NCBI RefSeq assembly: GCF_023721755.1
Contig: NZ_JAMDLH010000009.1
Span: 62,001 to 126,000 of the forward strand
Origin: Pleomorphomonas sp. NRK KF1
GTDB taxonomy: Bacteria > Pseudomonadota > Alphaproteobacteria > Rhizobiales > Pleomorphomonadaceae
Direction of reading: 5' to 3'
DNA: 64,000 nucleotides
The notes beneath the pieces are model-generated. The model saw only the letters and a program-made list of their open reading frames with translations. It was not told the origin of the DNA and searched no databases. Numbering within the stretch: position 1 is the stretch's first letter; the number at the start of each line of letters is the position of its first letter. Position numbers and translations under genes: made by a program. This document shows, piece by piece, positions 1 to 8,645 of this stretch.

Positions 1-56
1 CCGGGGATGCCGAAAAATCCGAGGCGTCTCGCCGGACTTTCCGAAAGGCAAACATC

Positions 57-76
57 AAAAGCCGGCCTTGGCCGGA
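57..76 (-). terminator. Rho-independent terminator after cvpA
   Basis: Read on the minus strand, a CCGGC-CAAG-GCCGG hairpin is followed by CTTTTG. It lies about 150 bp beyond the cvpA stop. If purF follows, as in many relatives, it would be outside the window and beyond this terminator. Confidence 0.55.
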
Positions 77-226
77 TTTCACATCGGCGGCACGCACGTC
101 CCGCAAGCGCTCCGAGCGCCAGAGTCCTTCGCGCAGGCAGGCATATAAAGCATTCGGCCCAGTCTTCAAAACGTCAAATGCGCCGGACGGATCCGACGCA
201 TTCGCATATCGCGGCCTGAAGCCGGC

Positions 227-916
227 TCACGGCTTGGGCGAAGAGGTCGACTGGATGAGCTGATCGAGGCCGTTCTGCTCGCCCTGCCGGTAGGCGCCGT
301 CATTGGGCGCGACGGCCGGCGGAGCGGTTCCGGGAGCGGCGTCATCGACGGGCGGCGGCGCATCGTCGCCATCCGGCATGGGCGTGCCGTCATCGATGCT
401 CGGATTCTGGAACTGATCGAGGATCTGCTTTTCGGGATCTTCGGGCAGGGCCGCCATCAATTGGGCGCCAAGGGCATTGAGCAGGGGCCGCGACTTGGCC
501 TCAGCCACCCATGACGGCTGCGAGGCCTCGTCATGAATGAACCAGTTGAAGAACAGCATGCCGACGACGACCAGCAGCAGGCCGCGCGCGGCGCCGAACA
601 CGAAGCCGAGCGTCCGGTCGAGCGGGCCGATGCGGCTGTCGAGCACGTAATCGGAGATGCGCATGGTGATGAAGCTGACGATGATCAGCGTGATCACGAA
701 AACGCCGCCGGCCGACGCCACCAACGCCAGCTGCTTCTGCGAGATGTGCGGCTGAACAAAGGGAAGGACGTCGTCATAGAGCAGGAACGCAGCCACCGCC
801 GCTGCGACCCAGGCAGCAATCGACAGGACCTCGCGCACGAAACCGCGGATCATGGCGAGCAACGCCGAGATCAACATGACAACAATGAGGATCCCGTCGA
901 GTAGAGTAATCGACAT
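227..916 (-). CDS. cvpA: CvpA family membrane protein
   Basis: A 229-residue protein with four hydrophobic segments in about the first 135 residues and a Pro/Asp-rich soluble tail. This is the layout of CvpA (colicin V production) proteins, including the typical MIRGFVREVLS stretch after the first membrane segment. CvpA is an inner-membrane protein linked to envelope integrity and colicin V export, with no clear enzyme activity. It lies 122 bp downstream of radA on the same strand, the radA-cvpA order known in Rhizobiales. The tail from about residue 170 (PMPDGDDAPPPVDDAAPG) is low-complexity and probably disordered. The ATG start at 916 is the only start that keeps the first membrane helix intact. 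Confidence 0.9.
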   Translation of the reverse strand: MSITLLDGILIVVMLISALLAMIRGFVREVLSIAAWVAAAVAAFLLYDDVLPFVQPHISQKQLALVASAGGVFVITLIIVSFITMRISDYVLDSRIGPLDRTLGFVFGAARGLLLVVVGMLFFNWFIHDEASQPSWVAEAKSRPLLNALGAQLMAALPEDPEKQILDQFQNPSIDDGTPMPDGDDAPPPVDDAAPGTAPPAVAPNDGAYRQGEQNGLDQLIQSTSSPKP

Positions 917-964
917 CTCTGCCCCTTTGGCGGCTGAAGCCCGGCCCCTGATTCCTTCACGCCG

Positions 965-982
965 TTACCGAATTAACGGTAA
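965..982. promoter_or_regulatory. Inverted repeat upstream of cvpA
   Basis: TTACCG-AATTAA-CGGTAA, two perfect 6-bp arms about 50 bp upstream of the cvpA start, in the radA-cvpA gap. It could be an operator or an overlapping promoter element. No regulator can be assigned. Confidence 0.3.
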
Positions 983-1038
983 TGGCCCGAAGTGGCAAAT
1001 TCAATCAATGACAGCAACGACATGTATCCTCGTTTGGA

Positions 1039-2454
<1,416 letters not shown>

Positions 2455-2523
2455 GACAACTCCGGCTGATGATAGCGGTCGTCCAACAAATCTTGGGACA
2501 GGGTTGACGGAACATGACCGAAT

Positions 2524-2538
2524 GTTCCCGTTTTGTCC
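2524..2538. promoter_or_regulatory. Candidate LexA (SOS) box
   Basis: GTTC-CCGTTTT-GTCC matches 7 of 8 conserved bases of the alphaproteobacterial LexA site GTTC-N7-GTTC. It lies 70-84 bp upstream of radA, in the divergent gap. It overlaps a perfect inverted repeat, GAACAT-GACCGA-ATGTTC (2510-2527), which could be the real operator instead. Confidence 0.4.
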
Positions 2539-2728
2539 ATGGAAAAACATGGGCCGCTGCCATGCGCCCAGGGAAAAGCATCTTCGCTGCAATGGTTTGG
2601 AACATTCCGCACTTCAGAGGAGTTCCAAAGGTCTAGGGCGCGCCGAACGCCTTAGTTTTGTCGTCATTAGCCAACAAACAACGCTTCTAGCGTATGTGTT
2701 CTCCCGTAGCGGGAGCCAAGGACCTACC

Positions 2729-2995
2729 ATGAACCCGACCAAGACCATGATCGCCGATGCCCTTCGTCGCTTCCAGATCGAAGCCACGCCGGCCTGGACC
2801 AGCATTGCTGCCGGCGGCGATGCGCCCGAGCTCGATCACATCGAGCCGCATTCCAACACGATCAGCACCGTCGACTGCCTGTTCGACGGCAATGCGACTA
2901 TCATCCTGAAGGGCGAGCGCTCTCTCCCCGCGCGCATCTTCGGTCGGTTCGATTCCCGTCGTGCCGAGGTCGAGCGGATCATCATCGCCGCCTGA
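2729..2995 (+). CDS. Hypothetical protein, 88 residues
   Basis: A small soluble protein divergent from radA. The ATG at 2729 has AAGGA six bases upstream and follows the palindrome CTCCCG-TAG-CGGGAG (2701-2715) in the leader. There is no signal peptide or membrane helix. The C-terminal half (GNATIILKGERSLPARIFGRFDSRRAEVERII) has an alternating pattern suggesting a small alpha/beta fold. The family was not recognised. Because it shares a divergent promoter region with radA and the candidate SOS box, it could be co-regulated; that is inference. Confidence 0.6.
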   Translation: MNPTKTMIADALRRFQIEATPAWTSIAAGGDAPELDHIEPHSNTISTVDCLFDGNATIILKGERSLPARIFGRFDSRRAEVERIIIAA

Positions 2996-3005
2996 GAGCC
3001 CCATG

Positions 3006-3040
3006 AAAAAGCCGACCGGCGGGCCTCCACCGATCGGCTT
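3006..3040 (-). terminator. Terminator of the 27-residue peptide gene
   Basis: On the minus strand, AAGCCGATCGG pairs with CCGGTCGGCTT (one mismatch) and is followed by TTTTT. It lies 22 bp past the stop of the small gene, so that gene has its own transcript end. The plus strand lacks a T-tract here. Confidence 0.6.
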
Positions 3041-3061
3041 CTCAAGGGCTGGACTGCGCGC

Positions 3062-3145
3062 TCAGATCACGCCGGCCACAATGGCGACGACGAATAGAAA
3101 TGCCGCGCAGACGACGAGGGTGTTGAGACTACGGGTTAGGCTCAT
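3062..3145 (-). CDS. 27-residue single-pass membrane peptide
   Basis: ATG at 3145, TGA ending at 3062. The peptide begins MSLTRSLNTLVVCAAF and continues as one uninterrupted hydrophobic helix ending in VAGVI. The N-terminus is short and positively charged, so an inner-membrane microprotein is likely. A strong ribosome site, AAGGAG, lies seven bases before the ATG, and a rho-independent terminator follows the stop. Similar 25-30 residue membrane peptides are common but mostly unstudied in Rhizobiales. Its first 17 bases overlap the end of a weaker reading frame upstream (3371-3129). Confidence 0.6.
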   Translation of the reverse strand: MSLTRSLNTLVVCAAFLFVVAIVAGVI

Positions 3146-3371
3146 CGCGGGTCTCCTTCGTGCTTTCGCGACCGTTCCATTGCCTGTGCGGCATCTCCCT
3201 GGCGGTCGCCAAAACAGTACGTTTCAACCTGTTCATGAGCTCCGCCGACGGCGGAACCGTTTTTTCACGCGGCCGCCGCACCATGCGAGGCCGCCCACCC
3301 AAGCGATCGGGCTTGAGCAGATTCTTAACCAGCTCTTGACGAAGCGCAACCAATTTCGGCCTCGCGGCCAT
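3129..3371 (-). CDS. Hypothetical basic protein (weak)
   Basis: An 80-residue frame from ATG 3371 (TTG at 3377 also possible), rich in Arg/Lys with Leu and Glu spaced as in a helix (KLVALRQELVKNLLKPDRL). It overlaps the start of the 27-residue peptide gene by 17 bases, which could couple their translation. No good ribosome site is visible and the family is unknown, so it may be spurious. Confidence 0.3.
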   Translation of the reverse strand: MAARPKLVALRQELVKNLLKPDRLGGRPRMVRRPREKTVPPSAELMNRLKRTVLATAREMPHRQWNGRESTKETRDEPNP

Positions 3372-3491
3372 GGGCAATAAGGCGATGGTGTTCTAACCGT
3401 CTGCCATAAAACCGGAATTTCTTTCCACACGCCCCGGTTCCACGCCGCAAGCCGTGGAAAACCCTGCCCGGATCTGTCCGAAACGGCGGAC

Positions 3492-3926
3492 TCAGGTCGT
3501 GAAAAGGTAGTTCCGTATCTCGGACGCCTGATGCTCGATGTCGGCCACCCGATGCTTGACGACGTCGCCGATCGACACCATTCCGACCAGCTTTCCGTCC
3601 TCGACCACCGGCAGGTGGCGGAAGCGGCCGGCCGTCATCATGTCCATGAGATCCTCGACGATGTCGTCGCGCGTGCAGGTGCTGACCTTGCGCGTCATGT
3701 GCGCGGTCGCGAGCTCTTCCAGCACCCGTGCGCCATGCAGCGCCAGCGACGCCACGATGTCTCGTTCCGACAGGATGCCTATGACGCGGCGGTCGTCATC
3801 GACGAAAATCAACGCGCCGATCTTGTTGCCCGCGAGGCGCGCCACCGCCTGCCCGAGCGTCATCGAGCGGTCGCCCGTGACCACGTCATCGCCCTTGACG
3901 GATAGAATCTGTCTGACAGTCGTCAT
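3492..3926 (-). CDS. CBS-domain protein
   Basis: A 144-residue protein made of a tandem CBS pair (Bateman module), about residues 8-62 and 73-130. Motifs include GILSERDIVASL in the first repeat and GRFRHLPVVEDGKLVGMVSIGDVVK in the second. Such stand-alone proteins sense adenine nucleotides or SAM; the ligand here is unknown. GGAGGG six bases before ATG 3926 supports this start over upstream ATGs, one of which touches the ribosome site. It lies just downstream of the rhomboid-like gene on the same strand, 125 bp apart. No enzyme domain is fused. Confidence 0.85.
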   Translation of the reverse strand: MTTVRQILSVKGDDVVTGDRSMTLGQAVARLAGNKIGALIFVDDDRRVIGILSERDIVASLALHGARVLEELATAHMTRKVSTCTRDDIVEDLMDMMTAGRFRHLPVVEDGKLVGMVSIGDVVKHRVADIEHQASEIRNYLFTT

Positions 3927-4051
3927 GTCCATCCCTCCAGCTCGTTCCATGACAAGGAGGCCGCCCGTTTTTCGGCGGTCCTGTCCCGTCGCCCCGTTCA
4001 CAGAATGGAGTGAAACGCGGAATCTGGCAAGGCCGACCTAGGGATTTTCCC

Positions 4052-4783
4052 TTAGCTGGCCCGATCTATGGCCGACGGCCTGGGATCGAACAGGGAAAAC
4101 AGGAGGATACCGACGATGTATCCGAGCGCGTTCTGCAGAAGCGCACGGCCGTCGAGGCCGGACGAGGCATAGAGTATGGCAAAAAGCGCGTTGGCGGCGA
4201 AGATGAAGCCGAGCAGTTGCAGCACGCGAACGTTCGACCACATCTCGATGATGCCGAGGGCCGGTTGGCGCCAGGCGTCGCCGCCCATGGTCATGATGCC
4301 GCCGAGCCCGGCCGCGTAGATGAAGCGGATGGCGGCGCCGAGCAGGGCCGCGACCACGAAGTTAGGCCCGAGCAGGACCGTTTCGCCGCTTCCCGCCAAC
4401 AGCCAGAACAAGGCGGCGCCGATCGCGGATGCCGCGGCGGAGAAGCCGACGAAGCGCCAGGGTCCGAACCGCCGCGCCACCGCCGTGCCGAAGGCGGTCA
4501 GCCAAAGCATGTCGAAGATGAGGCTCTGCAGCGAAGGACTGATGAAAGAGTAGGTGAAGGGGCTCCAGATGCCGGCCGGCCAGCCACCCGGGAAGCCATC
4601 CCCGGACAGCAGATACTGGTAGCGCATCGGCGTGAAGCAGAAGGTGAGCAGAAAGGTCGCCGCCCCGTCCCCACCAAGGTACCAGGTGCGACCGATGAAT
4701 ATGCCCGCCGACAACAGGATGAAGGCCAGGATCACCCGCGGCAGGTTGAACATCGGCTCGTGGTTGTCGTTGTCACCCTGCAT
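4052..4783 (-). CDS. Rhomboid-fold membrane protein, catalytic residues apparently missing
   Basis: A 243-residue, roughly six-helix membrane protein. It shows the features of alphaproteobacterial rhomboids: an extended first loop (the AGIWSPFTYSFI segment), WLTAFGTAVARRFG, and a small-residue helix followed by GAAIRF. Rhomboid proteases use Ser in a GxSG motif and His in helix 6. Here the GASG-equivalent stretch reads LLGPNFVVAALLGAAIRF with Asn at the serine position, and the AHIGGF-equivalent stretch reads NALGYIVGILLF without His. It therefore looks like a pseudoprotease (compare iRhom, derlin). The start at 4783 has GAGGAA six bases upstream; an ATG at 4819 is less likely. Confidence 0.75.
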   Translation of the reverse strand: MQGDNDNHEPMFNLPRVILAFILLSAGIFIGRTWYLGGDGAATFLLTFCFTPMRYQYLLSGDGFPGGWPAGIWSPFTYSFISPSLQSLIFDMLWLTAFGTAVARRFGPWRFVGFSAAASAIGAALFWLLAGSGETVLLGPNFVVAALLGAAIRFIYAAGLGGIMTMGGDAWRQPALGIIEMWSNVRVLQLLGFIFAANALFAILYASSGLDGRALLQNALGYIVGILLFSLFDPRPSAIDRAS

Positions 4784-5255
4784 CGCGGCTTCCTCAACGC
4801 CCGCCTTGCCGCGAGCCACGACAGCGCTTTATCGCAAAGGCGGGAGCCGTGCCAGTGCGTCTTCAAAAAGAGACAGTAGGGGCCAGCGAGTGCCGCGATG
4901 ACGCAGATGGAAGAATCACTCAAAACGCAACAATCGCGATAACCGATTGTAAACCCTTATTGGGCCCTGAGGCCCGATCGCGGTAACCAAGACGCTCCGG
5001 CGGAGTTACCCCCGCGTCATGGCCCGTTTTTACCCTCAAAAGGCCGGGAAACGGCCATCCGAGGGTCCATCGCTTTTCAACCGCCGGTCCCCGCCCATCC
5101 GAGAAGATTGGGGACAACGGGCGTCTCCTGGCACGAGGCCTGCTCGGGAATCGCCAGGTTGGGTTAGGACGGGGTGCCCCTGTGCCGAAATGGCATGGCG
5201 CTTCGTCCGCCACAGGCAACATGAGCCTTGTCGGTCTGGTCTTGCGGGGATTTCG
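4784..5255. other. Intergenic region between divergent genes
   Basis: No convincing gene. It must hold promoters for the rhomboid-like gene (minus) and the PAS protein (plus). The plus-strand frame of the PAS gene is open back to 5019, but that extension is Arg/Pro-rich and unlike the family. GCGGGGA just before 5256 marks the likely start. Confidence 0.5.
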
Positions 5256-5921
5256 ATGAAAAGCGTCGTCGCGCGTTCTCTTTACGATTATTGGACGAGC
5301 CTGCGCGGTCAGCGGGCGGCGCCGGAGCGAAACGAGGTGGACCCGGCGGCCATTCGCGGTATTCTTGGCGACACGTTCATTCTCGAGGCGCTCGATCGCC
5401 ACAACTATTCCTTCCGCCTCGCGGGCACGCGCATCTGCGCTGCCTATGGCCGCGAACTGAAGGGGCGCAATGTGCTCGACTTCTGGTCGGGCAAGGACCG
5501 GGAATCCATCGCCTGCCTGCTGGCGGCTGTGGTCGAGGACGGCGCCGCCGCCGTGTTCGGCCTCAACGCGACCAACGATCGCGGTCAACTGATGCCGGTG
5601 GAGGTGATGTTCCTGCCGCTTCGTCATCAGGGACCGAACCACACCCGCATTCTCGGCTGCTTCGCCCCCATGGACCAGCCCTACTGGCTCGGCCTCTATC
5701 CGGTGGTCCGCCAGCCCCTGCAGAGCCTCCGGCTGATCTGGCCGGACGAGAAGCCGGCCTTCCTGCTCACCAGCGAGAAGGTCGACGGCACCCACGCCCG
5801 GGCGCCCATGCGCCACGAGCCGCCGCCGATCAGCATCGATCGCCGCCGTCCGGCGCCGCATATGTTGCCGGGCCGGACCTTCCGCCACTTCCGGGTGATC
5901 GAAGGCGGCCGGGCCGACTGA
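5256..5921 (+). CDS. PAS_5-type PAS domain protein
   Basis: A 221-residue protein. About residues 5-140 resemble the alphaproteobacterial PAS_5 family: LYDYWTSLRG near the N-terminus, RNEVDPAAIRGILGDTFILE, then FRLAGTRICAAYGRELKGRN. The Pro/Arg-rich tail (about 180-221) is probably disordered. There is no output domain, so it may act as a sensory or adaptor protein; the function is not known. It is followed after 97 bp by a PilZ protein on the same strand, a pairing seen often in Rhizobiales and suggesting a shared role in surface or motility signalling (inference). Confidence 0.75.
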   Translation: MKSVVARSLYDYWTSLRGQRAAPERNEVDPAAIRGILGDTFILEALDRHNYSFRLAGTRICAAYGRELKGRNVLDFWSGKDRESIACLLAAVVEDGAAAVFGLNATNDRGQLMPVEVMFLPLRHQGPNHTRILGCFAPMDQPYWLGLYPVVRQPLQSLRLIWPDEKPAFLLTSEKVDGTHARAPMRHEPPPISIDRRRPAPHMLPGRTFRHFRVIEGGRAD

Positions 5922-6018
5922 ACAGGTCGCCGGGGCCGACCACTAAACTCAATCTTAAGGTTGCGTGCTTAGCTTTGCAGGCTGAGCGGCCGCGTTTGGC
6001 CGACCAGTGGAAAGCGGC

Positions 6019-6636
6019 ATGGCAACCCTCGCGGCTCCGACGCCTCCTCGTGCGAGCAAATTCCCCAAGCCGGAACGTCGGCGGTTTCAACGCGTCAAGA
6101 TCGACGTGTTGGGCCGCTTCATGCTGCCCAACCGCACCGAGTATCCCTGCCAGGTTCAGGACATGTCGCCCGGCGGCGCCGCGCTGATCACGCCGGTGGC
6201 CGGCGAACTGGGCCAGAGGGTCGTCGCCTATATCGACCACGTTGGCCGCATCGAAGGGCAGATCACGCGCCTGTTCGAAGGTGGTTTCGCCATGACGGTG
6301 AACGCCACGGCCGGCAAACGCGAGAAGCTGGCCGCGCAGCTGACTTGGCTCGCCAACCGCGACACCCTGAGCCTGCCCGAGGATCGTCGCCACGAGCGCA
6401 TCACGCCGCAGCGCCCCTTCTCCAATCTGGTGCTGCCCGACGGCCAGGAAAGCCGGTGCAAGATCATCGACGTGTCCCTGTCCGGTGCGGCCATCGCCAC
6501 CACCGCCAAGCCGCCGCTCGGTACCTCGATCACGCTCGGTCGCATGCGGGCGCGCGTCGTCCGCCACTTCGGCGACGGCATCGCCGTTGAGTTTGCGATG
6601 CTGCAGTCCGAGGACATGCTGAAGAACAATCTCTGA
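6019..6636 (+). CDS. Double PilZ domain protein
   Basis: A 205-residue protein with two PilZ domains, the c-di-GMP receptor fold. The first (about 20-100) has ERRRFQRVKI and DMSPGGAAL; the second (about 122-200) has DRRHERI and DVSLSGAAI. Both carry the RxxxR and (D/N)xSxxG signatures, so both could bind c-di-GMP. There is no signal peptide, so it is cytoplasmic. ATG 6019 is preceded by GGAAAG; an in-frame GTG at 6007 is an alternative. Confidence 0.88.
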   Translation: MATLAAPTPPRASKFPKPERRRFQRVKIDVLGRFMLPNRTEYPCQVQDMSPGGAALITPVAGELGQRVVAYIDHVGRIEGQITRLFEGGFAMTVNATAGKREKLAAQLTWLANRDTLSLPEDRRHERITPQRPFSNLVLPDGQESRCKIIDVSLSGAAIATTAKPPLGTSITLGRMRARVVRHFGDGIAVEFAMLQSEDMLKNNL

Positions 6637-7120
6637 CGGACCTGGCAACTAGCCCTCGTCCGGCGTTTCCTTTTCGATAACCACACCGCCATTCCGACAC
6701 TGTCCGGCCGCCTTTTCGGCAGGGCGATGACGGCGAAGCCGCGCAAAGAGCCCGCTTCGTAGTGTCCCTCTTTTCCCACCCGTCACTCGAGCGACCTGTG
6801 CCAATGGCGAACACATCCGCCTGGCAGGGTTAATGCACCGTCCTTGATCGGCCGTGCCGAAGTCGGACAGGTCCAGAGAGTCCGGCCCGGCAGGGCAACC
6901 CATCGGGCGCTGATGCGTTAACACCTGTGCTGGAGCGTAGATCCATGGTGCATAGAAAGTAAATTTCTCCACGGAGAACAATATAAACAAACCATAAAAC
7001 AAGATCAAAATTTTCGTAAACAGATCATTTCCTCGATACGTCCGTTTTGATTTTGCGATTTCACGCGACCGAAAAACAAATGTGCCATTCTCCTGACAAC
7101 AACAGGGAGACGTCACGACG
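6637..7120. other. Intergenic region with an A+T-rich tract
   Basis: There is no supported gene in these 484 bp. About 6950-7090 is much richer in A+T than its surroundings (runs such as GATCAAAATTTTCGTAAAC) and probably holds the promoter of the protease gene at 7121. Minus-strand frames here are weak and lack ribosome sites. Confidence 0.5.
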
Positions 7121-7723
7121 ATGAAAAAGATCGCGACGCTAAAGAGAACGGCTCTATTGGCTTTTGCCTTGCTTGTTACCGACACTGCGATGGCGGCGGA
7201 AAGGCTGATGAGCACCCATGGCGCCGCGGCTCCGCCAGTCGGCTACGTACAGTTCTGCGCGACCTACCCCGCGGACTGTCGTACCGCGACGGATGTCGAC
7301 CAGGTCGTCACCCTCACCCAGGCGGTGTGGAACCAGCTGAACCAGATCAACACGGCGGTCAACACGGCCGTTCTGCCGGCGACGGACATGGAGATCTACG
7401 GCGTTCTGGAGCATTGGGACTACCCCAAGCTTGCCGGCGATTGCGAGGACTACGTTCTTGAGAAGCGTCGGGAGCTGATGCGCCTGGGGTGGCCGGAAAG
7501 CGCGCTGCTGATCACGGTGGTGCGCGACGAGACCGGCTCGGGCCACGCGGTCCTGACCGCCCGCACCAACCGGGGCGACGTGGTGCTCGACAACAAGACC
7601 GACAAGATCCTCGTCTGGGCCGATACGACCTACACCTATCTGAAACGCCAATCGACACGCGATCCCAATGCCTGGGACCTCATCGAGGACGCTCGCGCAT
7701 CGCTCGTTGGTTCTTTGAAGTGA
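7121..7723 (+). CDS. Transglutaminase-like cysteine peptidase (BTLCP, DUF920)
   Basis: A 200-residue secreted protein with a signal peptide ending near MAMAAE (about residue 26). The transglutaminase-like triad is visible: Cys108 in GDCEDYV, His142 in GSGHAVL, Asp157 in VVLDNKT. BTLCPs are periplasmic proteases; LapG, which cleaves a surface adhesin under c-di-GMP control, is one. No LapD-like or adhesin gene is adjacent, but a PilZ protein lies upstream. The substrate cannot be named. A perfect 13-bp hairpin follows the stop. Confidence 0.88.
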   Translation: MKKIATLKRTALLAFALLVTDTAMAAERLMSTHGAAAPPVGYVQFCATYPADCRTATDVDQVVTLTQAVWNQLNQINTAVNTAVLPATDMEIYGVLEHWDYPKLAGDCEDYVLEKRRELMRLGWPESALLITVVRDETGSGHAVLTARTNRGDVVLDNKTDKILVWADTTYTYLKRQSTRDPNAWDLIEDARASLVGSLK

Positions 7724-7738
7724 TCTGATCCATCCCTG

Positions 7739-7770
7739 ACGTCGCCGTGTCATCCAAGACACGGCGACGT
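7739..7770 (+). terminator. Perfect 13-bp hairpin after the protease gene
   Basis: ACGTCGCCGTGTC and its exact complement enclose a 6-base loop, 16 bp after the stop. Only a weak T-rich tail follows (TTGCGATT), so it may end transcription inefficiently or protect the 3' end. Confidence 0.6.
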
Positions 7771-8156
7771 TGCGATTCCATGCGAACGGCAACCGAGACC
7801 GGATCGACCGAGGCGCTTGCTGACGACGCGCCTTCAACCGGCCGCAACGATTTCCTCAAGAAAATTTACTAGAGGAAAAACAACCATGAGTTTATGTATT
7901 GTGGACCTGCGGATTGGGCTTTTCCCTCATCGGCCGAGGCCATCTTTCGGCGCCGCGTCCTACGCAGTTGAAATCCCCGGCAAAAAACATCGTTTCTAAA
8001 ATCCTACCACTTGCTTCCAGAAGCGATATTTTGTTCACCATATTCCAGTTTTTATTTCTCTTCGTTACTTTTACTCGCTAAAATTACCACTTGCGATCGG
8101 ACTACCCCACCGTAGCCGAGCGAACCGCTCTGACTCGCCTTGTGTTTCCGTACGGT
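7771..8156. other. A+T-rich intergenic region
   Basis: No supported gene. It contains a repeated element (7996-8094) and a 37-codon frame at 7886-7999 behind a weak ribosome site (GAGGAAAAACAACC). That frame has no recognisable features and was not called. Confidence 0.4.
7996..8094. repeat. Imperfect direct repeat
   Basis: CTAAAATCCTACCACTTGC (7996-8014) recurs as CTAAAATTACCACTTGC (8078-8094), identical except for a 2-base gap, 80 bp apart in A+T-rich noncoding DNA. The function is unknown. Confidence 0.5.
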
Positions 8157-8172
8157 TGACGATTTATTGTCA
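8157..8172. promoter_or_regulatory. Candidate ArsR-type operator
   Basis: TGAC-GATTTATT-GTCA, an inverted repeat 36 bp before the ArsR-family gene. Autoregulation is usual for the family. Confidence 0.4.
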
Positions 8173-8179
8173 GGGAAGG

Positions 8180-8198
8180 CACCTCTTTCGTTGAGGTG
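8180..8198 (+). promoter_or_regulatory. Hairpin covering the ribosome-binding site
   Basis: CACCTC-TTTCGTT-GAGGTG forms a 6-bp stem whose right arm is the ribosome site GAGGTG, nine bases before the ATG at 8208. Folding would limit translation of the regulator. Confidence 0.4.
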
Positions 8199-8207
8199 AA
8201 CTGAGCC

Positions 8208-8531
8208 ATGCACAACACAAGTCAGAACGATACAGTCGACGACGGAAGGGCTGTGATCCCATTGTTGGTTCATGACCTCTGCCGAACGGTCAGGGCGCTT
8301 TCGCACGAACAGCGCCTGACCATTCTGGTGCATCTTTCCCGCAAGGAGTGTTCGGTCGGCGAGCTCGAGCGGAAGCTGGACCTTCCGCAACCTGCGGTAT
8401 CCCAACAGCTCGCCCGCCTCAGGTCCGACGGTCTCGTCCTGACCCGTCGCGAGGGACGGACCATCTATTATTGCGCGCATCGTCAGCGCATCGGCGATTT
8501 TCTCGCCGGACTGAACCGCCTGCTCGTTTGA
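8208..8531 (+). CDS. ArsR family transcriptional regulator
   Basis: A 107-residue winged-helix protein. The helix-turn-helix covers about residues 28-90: ALSHEQRLTILVHLS, SVGELERKLDLPQPAVSQQLARLRSDGLV, then the wing REGRTIYY. There is no CxC metal site in the recognition helix. One Cys lies after the wing (YYCAHRQ) and one near residue 25, so a metal or redox signal is possible but unproven. It faces the convergent pyrimidine ABC operon and shares a hairpin terminator with it. The target genes are unknown. Confidence 0.85.
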   Translation: MHNTSQNDTVDDGRAVIPLLVHDLCRTVRALSHEQRLTILVHLSRKECSVGELERKLDLPQPAVSQQLARLRSDGLVLTRREGRTIYYCAHRQRIGDFLAGLNRLLV

Positions 8532-8594
8532 GCCGGTTCCGGCCGACACCGTCTTGCACAGCCGAGCCCTCCACGCGATCCCGCATATGAAGAA

Positions 8595-8618
8595 CCGCGC
8601 GAAGTCTCCCTCGCGCGG
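8595..8618. terminator. Bidirectional terminator between convergent genes
   Basis: CCGCGCGA and TCGCGCGG form a perfect 8-bp stem around an 8-base loop, between the ArsR gene and the ABC substrate-binding gene. On the minus strand it is followed by TTCTTC. Confidence 0.55.
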
Positions 8619-8645
8619 CTCGGCAGTCCGGCTATGGACGAGCCG

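Noticed and set aside
2946-2957. GGTTCGATTCCC, a tRNA T-loop-like motif
   Set aside because: It lies inside the 88-residue gene and no acceptor stem or anticodon arm can be formed around it.
6649-7215. 188-codon minus-strand frame over the A+T-rich promoter region
   Set aside because: It overlaps the protease gene start, changes composition abruptly and lacks a ribosome site.
7886-7999. 37-codon frame in the A+T-rich gap
   Set aside because: Only a weak ribosome site; the sequence has no membrane segment or motif and overlaps a repeat-bearing noncoding region.
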